Shown one piece after another: positions 1-8,635 of a stretch of DNA of 64,000 bases; positions within the stretch are counted from its first letter, which is position 1; the number at the start of each line of letters is the position of its first letter. Origin of the DNA: Psychroflexus montanilacus (GTDB lineage: Bacteria; Bacteroidota; Bacteroidia; Flavobacteriales; Flavobacteriaceae); assembly GCF_020164535.1 (NCBI RefSeq), contig NZ_JAIQZC010000001.1, positions 558,001 to 622,000 on the forward strand. Reading direction: 5' to 3'. Under the pieces are notes generated by a model that ran no database searches, was not told the origin of the DNA, and saw nothing but the letters and a program-made list of their open reading frames with translations. A program made the translations under genes and the position numbers.

Positions 1-156
1 AAGTATTTTGATACTGGGATGGTTTTCATAAATTCCTTTGGCTTAGCTGATCCTGCCATGCCATTTGGCGGAGTAAAAGATTCAGGCTATGGAAGAGAAC
101 ACGGTGGTTTTGGATTGAAAGAATTTGTGAACGTCAAAAGCGTGATGAAGAGATAA
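1..156 (+). CDS. Aldehyde dehydrogenase, C-terminal end (partial)
   Basis: Only the last 51 codons lie in the window; the gene starts to the left of base 1. The reading frame 1 translation contains [15 protein letters not shown] followed by [11 protein letters not shown]. This is the C-terminal signature of NAD(P)-dependent aldehyde dehydrogenases, closest in look to the succinate-semialdehyde dehydrogenase type, where it forms part of the oligomerisation and substrate-channel region. The catalytic Cys and Glu are outside the window, so the substrate cannot be judged. The gene ends at TAA and is followed 30 bases later by a strong hairpin terminator, so it is the last gene of its transcript. 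Confidence 0.85.
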   Translation, partial: KYFDTGMVFINSFGLADPAMPFGGVKDSGYGREHGGFGLKEFVNVKSVMKR

Positions 157-185
157 GTTTTAAGTTTAGAGTAAGTTTGTTAATG

Positions 186-223
186 ATGCCTCTTTTAAAA
201 TACAATTTAAAAGAGGCATTTTT
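186..223 (+). terminator. Rho-independent terminator after the aldehyde dehydrogenase
   Basis: A perfect 14-bp stem (186-199 with 206-219) closes a six-base loop and runs into TTTTT. It lies 30 bases after the aldehyde dehydrogenase stop codon. Confidence 0.85.
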
Positions 224-513
224 AAATTATATATAAATAGGCTAGTCTAAAATGAACCCTTGAAATGCTTAAATATAGTTCTATTACAATTATGTGATCT
301 CTTGGTTTAAATATCACTATGCTCCTACCTATCTTTAAAATATATTTAAGACAAAGCCTTATCCGTAAGCTCGATATAAATTTTCAAAAAATCATACTAG
401 AAAGATCTGGAAGATCTTTTAGGTCCTTCTGGATGATTCAGTTTTGAAAAAGATTTGAATACTTTAAGACATTCAGTAAACATAAATCGTTTTACAAGAT
501 TTCGCCTTGAAAG
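224..513. other. Intergenic stretch, nothing recognised
   Basis: AT-rich sequence between the terminator and the end of the convergent membrane-protein gene. I see no open frame of note, repeat or RNA-like structure. Confidence 0.5.
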
Positions 514-1032
514 CTATATGTCTATATAAGCATAATTATTAATTCGTCTCACAGGAATAGATTCAAAGGTTTTTGGGCTCAATATTTTTTTTCTACTGAT
601 CAACATAATTTTCACTCTTTCATCCGATTCGATGTAATAGAATCTATAACCAAAGACTAAAAACACAGGGTTAAAGTAGGACACTCGAGAAACAAAAGTA
701 AAAATGATGGTGAGACCAAAAATGACAAAAAAAGCAGTTAAGCCTCTGACGCTTAAAGCAACAAAAAAGAAAGCAAAATAGTTATCGAGAAAATTATTTT
801 CTGAAGGATTGATCGATTTAATCTGACTGACTTTTGAGACTGGTAAAAGTTTACATATACCAAGCGAAATAAATACAGTAATAAATGGAATTAAAGCGTA
901 ACCTAGATGTACAACCCAGTCATTAATTCCAAGTTGGCCTTTTAAAGGATTGATGTCGTTTTGAATCAAAAAAACAACCAAAAAAAAGGAAACCGAACTC
1001 ATGGTTAAAAAAAGTCTTAGGATAATTTTCAT
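514..1032 (-). CDS. Small four-helix membrane protein, possibly KwaA-like
   Basis: A 172-residue integral membrane protein. Hydrophobic segments lie near residues 4-23, 43-62, 85-104 and 105-125, followed by a cytosolic tail of about 45 residues. The stretch NPVFLVFGYRFYYIE after the last helix, then a short beta-rich tail (KIMLISRKK), resembles what I recall of KwaA, the membrane subunit of the two-gene Kiwa anti-phage system. That resemblance is from memory and by eye. In Kiwa the partner KwaB (DUF4868) lies next door; here both neighbours are metabolic genes and no partner is present. It is transcribed alone on the minus strand. It could equally be an unrelated conserved membrane protein. 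The existence of the gene is likely; its function is uncertain. Confidence 0.6.
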   Translation of the reverse strand: MKIILRLFLTMSSVSFFLVVFLIQNDINPLKGQLGINDWVVHLGYALIPFITVFISLGICKLLPVSKVSQIKSINPSENNFLDNYFAFFFVALSVRGLTAFFVIFGLTIIFTFVSRVSYFNPVFLVFGYRFYYIESDERVKIMLISRKKILSPKTFESIPVRRINNYAYIDI

Positions 1033-1392
1033 ATTGCTTTGAGTTATAAGATAATTAGTTCAAAGCAAGCATCTTCTTATATGCTATTTTATAGCCTTGT
1101 TTTAAAGTATTCGCGGTCTAAAAGATAACTGCTTATAGAGTTGAATCAATGACAATTTTCAGCTCGGATATCACTTTAATCTAATGTAGATCCTATCGAC
1201 TTAAGCTCTATTCAGATTGAATTTATCTCATTGACTATGAATAACTTAAAATTTATAATTTGAAATTTACTGTTTATTTTTTTAACAATATGGGTGTAAA
1301 AAAGAAAATTATCACAATTGGCTTATAATTAGAGTAATCAAAGCATATTAAGGTTAACTTTTTATATAATTCTAATCTTCTAATTAAACCTT
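1033..1392. other. Divergent intergenic region
   Basis: Holds the promoters of the divergent membrane-protein gene and the sbnA-like operon. I find no perfect TAnnTTTG box, hairpin or repeat in it. Confidence 0.4.
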
Positions 1393-2412
1393 ATGAAAGC
1401 AACTGAAACTGCATTAAAAACTCCAAAATATCGCTCCAACATATTGTCATCTATAGGTCACACGCCATTGATTAGATTGGCAAGATTTTCTAGCCAAATG
1501 GAATGTCATGTCTATGGGAAAATGGAAAGTTTTAATCCAGGAGGAAGTATAAAGGATAGAACAGCACTTAATATGTTGTCTAAAGCCATGGAGTCTGGAG
1601 AAGTGGAGCCTGGTGATACGATTATTGAGTCCAGTTCAGGAAACATGGCTTTAGGTCTAGCTCAAGCTTGTAAATTTTATAACATAAATCTTATCATCGT
1701 CCATGATCCTAAACTAAATAATCACTCCAAAAAAATACTACTGACCTATGGGGTTAAGCTTGTAAAAGTAGATCAACCCAAGACAAAAGGGGGTTACTTG
1801 GAAAGCCGTATTCAAAAAGTAAATGAACTCTTAGATAAATTTCCTCACAGTTATTGTTTGAATCAGTATCAAAATGCTGCCAATCCACAAACTCATCTAC
1901 AAACCATGAAGGAAATTACAGAAGCGCTAAATCAACATGTAGATTACATATTTATAAGCACCAGCACCTGCGGTACACTCATGGGATGTGCACTTTATAT
2001 TTATAAAAATAATTTAAAAACAAAAATCATTGCCGTTGATGCTTTGGGTAGCATCACTTTTGGTAAAAAGGAGTCCAAAAGACTTATCCCTGGACATGGT
2101 TCAGGCAAACCCTCTAATTTCTTAGACCTTGCTTATATTCATGATGTTGTACACGTTTCAGATGAAGACAGTGTTCAAGGTTGTTGGAAATTGCTGGAAA
2201 AAGAAGCAATTCTCTGCGGAGGTTCCTCTGGAGCTGTTATTTCTGCAATTGAAAGGTATGCTCCAAAAATAGAGGCTAGAGCTCAGTGTGTAGCTATTCT
2301 TTGCGACAGAGGTGAGCGTTATTTAGATACGATATTTAACAAAAAATGGATAGTGCAACACTTTCCTGATTTTGTGTTTCCAAAGGAACAAATTCAGGAA
2401 AAAGTTAAATAA
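1393..2412 (+). CDS. sbnA: SbnA-type PLP-dependent synthase (cysteine synthase fold)
   Basis: A 339-residue fold-type II PLP enzyme. The PLP lysine is K54 in GGSIKDR, the substrate loop is SSSGN at 80-84, and the phosphate-binding loop is CGGSSGAV near 275. It matches SbnA rather than ordinary cysteine synthase: GGYLESRIQKV, NQYQNAANPQTH, STCGTLMG, AVDALGSITFG and CDRGERYLD all have close counterparts in S. aureus SbnA as I remember it. SbnA joins O-phospho-L-serine and L-glutamate to give N-(2-amino-2-carboxyethyl)-L-glutamate, the precursor of 2,3-diaminopropionate. In staphyloferrin B synthesis SbnB then oxidises it. No SbnB is present here; an FAD/NAD(P)-binding protein follows after four bases. 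The gene opens a tight three-gene operon. Function by family is fairly secure; the pathway product is unknown. Confidence 0.85.
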   Translation: MKATETALKTPKYRSNILSSIGHTPLIRLARFSSQMECHVYGKMESFNPGGSIKDRTALNMLSKAMESGEVEPGDTIIESSSGNMALGLAQACKFYNINLIIVHDPKLNNHSKKILLTYGVKLVKVDQPKTKGGYLESRIQKVNELLDKFPHSYCLNQYQNAANPQTHLQTMKEITEALNQHVDYIFISTSTCGTLMGCALYIYKNNLKTKIIAVDALGSITFGKKESKRLIPGHGSGKPSNFLDLAYIHDVVHVSDEDSVQGCWKLLEKEAILCGGSSGAVISAIERYAPKIEARAQCVAILCDRGERYLDTIFNKKWIVQHFPDFVFPKEQIQEKVK

Positions 2413-2416
2413 AGTT

Positions 2417-4201
2417 ATGAGTAGTAAACCATTTAAAATAGCAATAGTTGGATGTGGCCCTAAGGGGCTATACGCTTTTGAACGACTCTTAGCTGAATTA
2501 AAGGCCACTCCTATTCACAGGACAGTAAGTATATACCTCTTCAATAAAACCAAATTTTGGGGTTCTGGGGATGTTTACAGAAGTGATCAGCCAAAGTATT
2601 TATTGATGAATTTTTCCAATAAACATATTCAGCTATGGACTAAAGAAAGCCCAAAAGCTGTCATCGATCTTCCTATGAATTTATCTGAATACCTCGCCAA
2701 AATAAATCAAAAAATCAAAGAGAAGCTTGACCCCTTATTTTCTTCAAGAGCAGTCGTAGGAGAATATCTAGAAAATGGATTTGAACAACTTTGTCAAAAC
2801 CTTCCAGATAATGTAAGTATTAATCAACTTATTTCTGAAGTCAATTCCATAAAGAAAAATGCCGGTAGCTATTCCATCAGTTTTAAACAGCAAGAAGGGG
2901 TTTTTCAAATAAATGATTTTCAAAATATACTGATCTGCACGGGACACCAAGGCCGTAGAGAAAAAGTTAGACGCGCGCAAGTTGACTTCATTTACCCCAT
3001 AGAAAAACAATTGAAAAACATTACAAAAAATGATTCCGTAGCCATAAAAGGAATGGGCTTAACTTTTATAGATGCAGCGCTGGCACTTACGGAAGGTAAA
3101 GGTGGTAAATTTTCCGCAACTAAAGCAGGTGGTTTGACTTACAAAGCCTCTGGTAATGAACCCAAATGTATGTTCCCTTTCTCTACCTCAGGTTGTCTCA
3201 TGTGGCCAAAATATAGCTTTGAGGATAGTCAACACCTCTATATAAAAAACCTCACCCCCTACCCTTTTAAAAAGCTGAATTTTAAAAATGATATTCTACC
3301 GCTTTTAGAACAGGATATGGAATTGGCTTATTATAAAACTTTATTTACGCATGAAAATGAAAGCCTAAATTTTCATTCAAATTACGATGTAGTTAGGTGT
3401 CACATCAAGAATTTTCATCAAAAGTATCCTAAATATAAGGCTTTTGCAGCAAAGCATTTCTTTGAACCTGAGTTCAATTCAGGTAAAAGTGTTCATCAAA
3501 CTATCGTAACTGGACTTTCAGATTATACCGATCCTAAAAAACTGAAAATTGAAGATCAGGCAAAACTGAGAGCTGGTGCCATTTGGCGTAAAATAAGCCC
3601 TGTGTTTAATGAGCTTTATGCTTTCAATGGACTTGACGCTAAATCTCATAAGGATTTTGACAAGTATTATTTCAAAAAGTTGAATCGTATCGCTTATGGT
3701 CCACCGCCTGTTAATTTAAGAAAGATACTCGCCTTAGCACATGCAGGGTATATTGATTTTCAGTATGCAAAAAATCCTGAGGTGTTCCCATTTGAGAAGG
3801 GGTACAAGCTGAAGAGCTCAACTTCAGAAACACATTGTAGTGTGTTGATTGATGCTCGAATTCCAAAAAATGACATAGCAAAAGAGGCTTCTGGTTTATA
3901 TAAAAATTTATGTAAAAACCTCCTGTCTCGTCCTTATATTAACATGCATGGCAAAACCACTTATGAACCTGGTTCTGTTGAAATTAACAAAAAAGGTAAT
4001 CTGATAAACACAGAGGGCCATAAAGAAAACATTAGTCTATATGGCACACCTACAGAAGGAATAGTACACGACAACGATACATTGTCTAGAACACGTAATA
4101 ATTTTGCTACACCCTGGGCTCAAGAAGTCATGAATCAATTAATGAATAGTCAACATGAAAACAAACAACAGCTTACCAAAACTATCGCCACTACAAAGTG
4201 A
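2417..4201 (+). CDS. FAD/NAD(P)-binding protein (NAD_binding_9 type)
   Basis: A 594-residue cytosolic flavoprotein-like enzyme. I choose the ATG at 2417, four bases after the sbnA-like stop; an upstream in-frame ATG at 2372 would add 15 residues inside the previous gene. The N-terminal Rossmann motif is VGCGPKG (residues 11-17). A CTGHQG segment follows at 174-179 and a second dinucleotide-type motif KGMGLTFIDAALAL at 211 onward, an arrangement seen in the FAD-NAD(P)-binding family PF13454. The C-terminal half (about 300-594) is not recognisable to me. Its place between an SbnA-type synthase and a PLP decarboxylase suggests, as inference only, that it carries out the redox step SbnB performs elsewhere, or hydroxylates or oxidises the amino-acid product. 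Its 3' end overlaps the next gene by 47 bases, so translation is probably coupled. Confidence 0.75.
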   Translation: MSSKPFKIAIVGCGPKGLYAFERLLAELKATPIHRTVSIYLFNKTKFWGSGDVYRSDQPKYLLMNFSNKHIQLWTKESPKAVIDLPMNLSEYLAKINQKIKEKLDPLFSSRAVVGEYLENGFEQLCQNLPDNVSINQLISEVNSIKKNAGSYSISFKQQEGVFQINDFQNILICTGHQGRREKVRRAQVDFIYPIEKQLKNITKNDSVAIKGMGLTFIDAALALTEGKGGKFSATKAGGLTYKASGNEPKCMFPFSTSGCLMWPKYSFEDSQHLYIKNLTPYPFKKLNFKNDILPLLEQDMELAYYKTLFTHENESLNFHSNYDVVRCHIKNFHQKYPKYKAFAAKHFFEPEFNSGKSVHQTIVTGLSDYTDPKKLKIEDQAKLRAGAIWRKISPVFNELYAFNGLDAKSHKDFDKYYFKKLNRIAYGPPPVNLRKILALAHAGYIDFQYAKNPEVFPFEKGYKLKSSTSETHCSVLIDARIPKNDIAKEASGLYKNLCKNLLSRPYINMHGKTTYEPGSVEINKKGNLINTEGHKENISLYGTPTEGIVHDNDTLSRTRNNFATPWAQEVMNQLMNSQHENKQQLTKTIATTK

Positions 4202-5564
4202 CTGGATGTTACAACTTATTGGAAATAAAGGACTGATCGACAAACTTTTTGAAACCTATGGATCTCCCATCAACATCCATCATCTGCCTAACTTTGATAA
4301 AAATGTAAGCCTTTTTCAAGAGGTCTTTAAAAGACATCACATCCCATTTAAATTGTTTTATGCACGGAAAGCCAATAAGAGTAAAAGTCTAGTCAAAAGA
4401 GCTGAACAAAACGGTATTGGTGTGGATACTGCCAGTTTTAGGGAATTGCAACAGGCGCTTGAGGCAGGTGTCAACCCAAAACGTTTAGTGGTGACGGCAG
4501 CTATTAAGTCTAAAAAACTACTAAAATTAGCTGTCGAAAATGAGGTCCTTGTAATTCTTGACAATCAAGACGAATGTGACTTATTGAGCAGCATTGCAAA
4601 AAAACTAAATAAACAAACCCCTGTAGGCTTTCGAGTAAGTGGATTTCTTGTAGGCTCAAAAAAACTTTACAGCCGATTTGGTTTTGATATAGACAAGGTT
4701 GAGTTTATAATAAGTTCCAATTGTAAGCCTAAGAACAAAACGCATTTAAATTATACCGGCTTGCATTTTCACTTAAACGCTTATTCTACGCAAGAACGGG
4801 GAGCTGCCTTGTGTCAATGCCTATTATTATCTGAAGAACTTAAGGCAAAAGGTTTTCATACCGAGTTTATCGATATTGGCGGTGGTGTGTTGATGAATTA
4901 TTTAAGCGATAAAACAGAGTGGATCAACTTCAAAGAAGAACTGAAAAAAGCAGTAAAAGGCGAGCGAGAAGAACTCACTTTTAACAACGATGGTTTGGGA
5001 TACCAAATGATAGAAAACAAATTGGAAGGAGACTTGGCAACCTACCCCTTTTACAATGAAAACAACAGTGCTATTTTTATTGAAAAAATACTTAACTATC
5101 AAAACCTGTCAGAATTACTTCAAGATAAGGCTATCGAAATCCGCATGGAGCTAGGGCGCTCCCTACTCGACCAAGTAGGCTTGACGCTTGCCAGAGTAGT
5201 GTTTAGAAAAAAAGACATGTATGGGAGGTGGCTAGTCGGCTTGGAAATGAATATGAGCCAATTGCAAAGTTCAAGCGCCGACTTTTTACTAGATCCGATA
5301 TACGCGTTTGAAATAGCCGAGGAAGATCCAGTAGATGCTTATTTTACTGGAGCATACTGCTTAGAGCGAGACATTGTTCTCAAACGAAAAATCACTTTGC
5401 CTCATTTACCAAAAGTTAATGACGTTATAGGATTTGTAAACACCGCTGGGTATATGATGCATTTTTTTGAAACGCAAGCGCATTTGTTTGAGTTGTCTGT
5501 GAACTTGAGTTTAGAAGAGAAGAAAGAACACTATGAATTCAAAGATTTTAAAAATGAAGAATAA
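4155..5564 (+). CDS. Y4yA-type PLP-dependent decarboxylase (fold type III)
   Basis: A 469-residue alanine-racemase-fold PLP enzyme related to diaminopimelate and ornithine decarboxylases. The PLP lysine is K72 in FYARKANKS. The HFHLNAYS segment matches the HxH(G/N)S phosphate-binding region, IDIGGG is the glycine loop, ELGRSLLDQVG matches the EPGR motif, and FTGAYCLERD carries the C-terminal cysteine that reaches into the partner active site. Overall look and length fit the Y4yA family named from rhizobia and, more distantly, SbnH of staphyloferrin B synthesis. It probably decarboxylates an amino acid or amino-acid conjugate made by the two upstream genes, giving a diamine or amine. It is the last gene of the operon and a hairpin terminator follows directly. 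Substrate unknown. Confidence 0.8.
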   Translation: MKTNNSLPKLSPLQSDWMLQLIGNKGLIDKLFETYGSPINIHHLPNFDKNVSLFQEVFKRHHIPFKLFYARKANKSKSLVKRAEQNGIGVDTASFRELQQALEAGVNPKRLVVTAAIKSKKLLKLAVENEVLVILDNQDECDLLSSIAKKLNKQTPVGFRVSGFLVGSKKLYSRFGFDIDKVEFIISSNCKPKNKTHLNYTGLHFHLNAYSTQERGAALCQCLLLSEELKAKGFHTEFIDIGGGVLMNYLSDKTEWINFKEELKKAVKGEREELTFNNDGLGYQMIENKLEGDLATYPFYNENNSAIFIEKILNYQNLSELLQDKAIEIRMELGRSLLDQVGLTLARVVFRKKDMYGRWLVGLEMNMSQLQSSSADFLLDPIYAFEIAEEDPVDAYFTGAYCLERDIVLKRKITLPHLPKVNDVIGFVNTAGYMMHFFETQAHLFELSVNLSLEEKKEHYEFKDFKNEE

Positions 5565-5573
5565 ATTTTAATA

Positions 5574-5652
5574 CCCCACTTTAATGATGGGTGTTTAAAT
5601 TTGATGTTCTGCATTCACAAACATCAAAATGAAGTGGGCGTGTATTTTTTTT
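5574..5652 (+). terminator. Branched hairpin terminator after the sbnA-like operon
   Basis: An outer stem pairs CCCACTT (5575-5581) with AAGTGGG near 5632-5638, and inside it a perfect stem TTTGATGTT/AACATCAAA closes a loop of about eleven bases. A run of eight T follows shortly after. The nested form is unusual, but the position directly after the decarboxylase supports termination. Confidence 0.7.
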
Positions 5653-5796
5653 AAAAGGATAGCTAAGGACAATTGAAATGAAATCTCTTACAATTGACGA
5701 TCTAAGCTTTTGAATTGGCTATTTTATCAATCATCTTTATTAGGGCTTGTTACAATTGAAAACGAGGTGAACGTTTCTTTTAAGTAAAAAAAGGGT

Positions 5797-6867
5797 TCAG
5801 CTATCTTCTTCATTTTTACTGAACAAAAATCCAAAAGGATATAAGGCTGGAACGTGAAGAAAGATAAGTCCTAGAATCGCAGTGAACGGTATGGCAAGAA
5901 TCATCCCCGTAATTCCCCAAAGTGCTCCACCAACAATAACCGACAAAATAACTATGAAAGGATGTAAATCGACTTTATTTCCAATGACATAAGGCTGTAA
6001 GATATAACTCTCTACGAATTGAGCGATTGTAAATGTAATAATGATACCGATTAAAACATTAAGTTCACCTGTAATGAGGTAGCCAAATACTAAGGCCAGA
6101 GCTAATCCAATGATATTTCCGATATAAGGTATCAAGGTAAGCAGAGCTGCAATTATACTGATGAGAATAAAATTTTGAATTCCAGAAATACCCAAACCAA
6201 TCGAATACAAAACTCCTAAAAAAGTAATGAGCATGAGTTTTCCAACGAGATATTGTTGTGCAACTTGTCCGACTTTGTGTATCACTTTTCCCACTTCTTT
6301 CTTTTGTTTTGACGGAAATAATTTCAACATAAATATTTTGAAATGTTTCCTGTAGTTTAATAAAAAGAAAATATAAATCATGGTAAGTAAATAATTACTT
6401 AAGAAACCAAGTGTACTGCTCAAAAATTCCAAAGCTTTTTTGCCAGCATTTTCAACGTTTCCTTCCACCAATTCTTTGCTGTCTTTTTCAGAAGTTTTGA
6501 GATCCCCTGCATCAAAAAAGGTATGCTGATAAACAAAGTCCTTAAGCTGGCCGACTTTGGGCTTCATCGTGTCTTCAATTTTAGGCCAACTATCGATAAA
6601 GTTTTGAATTTGAAATGAAATAAGAGCTAAAAAACCCAGGGATACTGTAAAAAGGACAAACACACTTATAAGAGAAGAGATCGCTCTTTTCATCCCCTTT
6701 TTTTCCAATATATTGGAAAGTGGTAAAATAACCAATGATAAAATCACAGCCGTTAGCAATGGGGCTAAAATTCCCTTAATTTCAACAAATGTTAAGAAAA
6801 GAAAATAGAGTCCTACAATACCTAAACTACCGTAAAGAATAATCATTTTGCCCTTGGATAATTTCAT
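5797..6867 (-). CDS. AI-2E family (PerM/TqsA-type) membrane protein
   Basis: A 356-residue polytopic inner-membrane protein of the UPF0118/AI-2E transporter family. Two hydrophobic helix pairs lie in the first 75 residues, followed by a soluble stretch (about 90-150) and a C-terminal block of five or six helices. The C-terminal block contains GLALALVFGYLITG, the typical E-x-Y-x-L-x-P segment ESYILQPYVIGN, HPFIVILSVIVGGALWGITGM and a final re-entrant helix. Members export small molecules such as autoinducer-2 or act as sodium/proton antiporters; the substrate cannot be told from sequence. It is convergent with the decarboxylase operon and divergent from the flavin reductase, so it forms its own transcript. 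Confidence 0.85.
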   Translation of the reverse strand: MKLSKGKMIILYGSLGIVGLYFLFLTFVEIKGILAPLLTAVILSLVILPLSNILEKKGMKRAISSLISVFVLFTVSLGFLALISFQIQNFIDSWPKIEDTMKPKVGQLKDFVYQHTFFDAGDLKTSEKDSKELVEGNVENAGKKALEFLSSTLGFLSNYLLTMIYIFFLLNYRKHFKIFMLKLFPSKQKKEVGKVIHKVGQVAQQYLVGKLMLITFLGVLYSIGLGISGIQNFILISIIAALLTLIPYIGNIIGLALALVFGYLITGELNVLIGIIITFTIAQFVESYILQPYVIGNKVDLHPFIVILSVIVGGALWGITGMILAIPFTAILGLIFLHVPALYPFGFLFSKNEEDS

Positions 6868-7157
6868 AATGATTGATTATCGTTTGAAAGTACAAAAGGA
6901 ATGTCCTTGAAGGCTAAATTTGCTGTTAAATTTATTAATAAATGATTAGCCATTGTCTGTCTTTTAAAAATAATGCCTAACTTAAGGTGTTGGTTATCAA
7001 TTTAGAACAAATAAAACAGCTTCCAAAAATCAACACTGCTTCAAACTATTGATATACAGCACCAATAAAAACAGTATTAATACAATTGCCTTGATGGCAG
7101 TGGTGAGCTTAACAACGCCTCCAAGCAGAAAATATAGTTTCCAAAAATCAACAACTT

Positions 7158-8519
7158 ATGAAATATGATGCCATCATCATCGGAACAGGACAAGCAGGAC
7201 CATCTTTAGCGGCAAGTCTAGCTAGTCATGGCCTAAAAGTAGCTATCATTGAAAAAGCAGATTTAGGAGGAACCTGTGTGAATACAGGCTGTACTCCAAC
7301 CAAAGCTTATATGGCTAGTGCTAGACGAGTTTTTATGGCAAGAAGCAGCGAACCTCTTGGAGTAAGAATAAAAGGATCTGTTGAAGTCGATTTGAAAATA
7401 ATTAAGAACCGAAAAGACAACATCGTAAACGACTCCAAAACTGGATTAAAAAAACTGTTTGATAGTAATGAGCACATTACTCTAATTCAAGGTAAAGCCA
7501 GCTTTACAGATGATTCTTCATTAGAAGTCAATGGAGAAACGTATTACGCAGATAAATTCTATATCAATGTAGGAGCAAAACCAAGTATTCCTAAGGGCTT
7601 CGAAAACATCAATTACTTGACTAATGAATCTATTCTCGAATTGGAAGAAGTCCCTGAACATCTTATGATTGTAGGTGGAGGTTACGTTGGTTTGGAGTTT
7701 GGACAAATGTTTAGTCGCTTTGGAAGTAAAGTTACCATTTTGGAAAGAGGCAGTCAATTGCTTAAAAAAGAGGATCCAGAGTTTGGAGAGGCCATTCAGA
7801 ACATTTTAGAACAAGAAGGGATCACCATTGCGTTAAACTCTGAATGTACCAAAACTGAACAACAAGGACATCAGATTACAGTAAAAGTAAATGCTGGTGA
7901 AAGGGTCATAAGCGGTTCTCATATTCTTTTGGCAACTGGAAGACAACCAAACACGCAAGATTTAGGCTTAGAACATACGTCCGTGAACCTTAATGATAAA
8001 GGCTACATTGATGTGGATGATGAACTAAAAACATCTGCTGAGCATATCTGGGCGCTCGGAGATTGTAATGGCCAAGGAGCTTTTACTCATACGGCATATA
8101 ATGATTGTCAAATTGTGATTTCTCACCTTTTTGAAGACCGAAAACGCTATGTATCCGACCGATTCACCTGCTACGCTGCTTTTATAGATCCCCCTATAGC
8201 ACGAGTAGGAATGAATAGAGCAGACCTAAAAGCTGCAGGGATAAAAGCTAAAATAGCTACAAAATCTATGAGTGAAATAGCCAGAGCTAAAGAAATGGGA
8301 GAAACCCATGGTTTGCTCAACATCTACATAGAATGTAAATCGAATAAGTTTTTAGGAGCTACTTTTTTGGGAGTTGGAGCTGATGAATTTATACACCTCA
8401 TACTGGACCAGATGTATGCTAATCAGGACTATAAAGTACTCCGGGACGCTGTACACATTCATCCTACTGTAAGCGAACTGCTCCCTACGATGCTCGAAAA
8501 CCTAAAACCTTTAGACTGA
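7158..8519 (+). CDS. MerA-like FAD-dependent disulfide reductase
   Basis: A 453-residue class I pyridine nucleotide-disulfide oxidoreductase. An N-terminal GTGQAGPSLA motif binds FAD, the redox-active pair is C40/C45 in GGTCVNTGCTPTK, an NAD(P)-binding GGGYVGLEFGQ lies near 170, a second FAD motif ends in WALGDCNG near 300, and the C-terminal dimer domain carries the catalytic HIHPTVSE. The GCTPTK form and the lack of the usual lipoamide-dehydrogenase details point to the mercuric-reductase-like subgroup, but the extra N-terminal heavy-metal domain and C-terminal vicinal cysteines of true MerA are missing, so mercury reduction is unlikely. It probably reduces a small disulfide or quinone in the cytosol. 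It stands alone between divergent and convergent neighbours. Confidence 0.85.
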   Translation: MKYDAIIIGTGQAGPSLAASLASHGLKVAIIEKADLGGTCVNTGCTPTKAYMASARRVFMARSSEPLGVRIKGSVEVDLKIIKNRKDNIVNDSKTGLKKLFDSNEHITLIQGKASFTDDSSLEVNGETYYADKFYINVGAKPSIPKGFENINYLTNESILELEEVPEHLMIVGGGYVGLEFGQMFSRFGSKVTILERGSQLLKKEDPEFGEAIQNILEQEGITIALNSECTKTEQQGHQITVKVNAGERVISGSHILLATGRQPNTQDLGLEHTSVNLNDKGYIDVDDELKTSAEHIWALGDCNGQGAFTHTAYNDCQIVISHLFEDRKRYVSDRFTCYAAFIDPPIARVGMNRADLKAAGIKAKIATKSMSEIARAKEMGETHGLLNIYIECKSNKFLGATFLGVGADEFIHLILDQMYANQDYKVLRDAVHIHPTVSELLPTMLENLKPLD

Positions 8520-8635
8520 TCAAAAAGCTATACATAAAAACAAAACTCAGTATCAGTTTTGAGATTCTATGTTTTTTATACGTTTTGAATAAGGCCACAG
8601 TTTAATTGAGAGGTCTCAATTTGAGCATGAGTAAA

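Noticed and set aside
2372-2416. Upstream ATG start for the FAD/NAD(P)-binding protein
   Set aside because: The extra 15 residues (CFQRNKFRKKLNKV) lie within the end of the sbnA-like gene and are unlike the family start, which begins just before the Rossmann strand.
8545-8580. Possible terminator after the MerA-like gene
   Set aside because: The CAAAACT/AGTTTTG stem is short and the T run begins about ten bases later; too weak to call.
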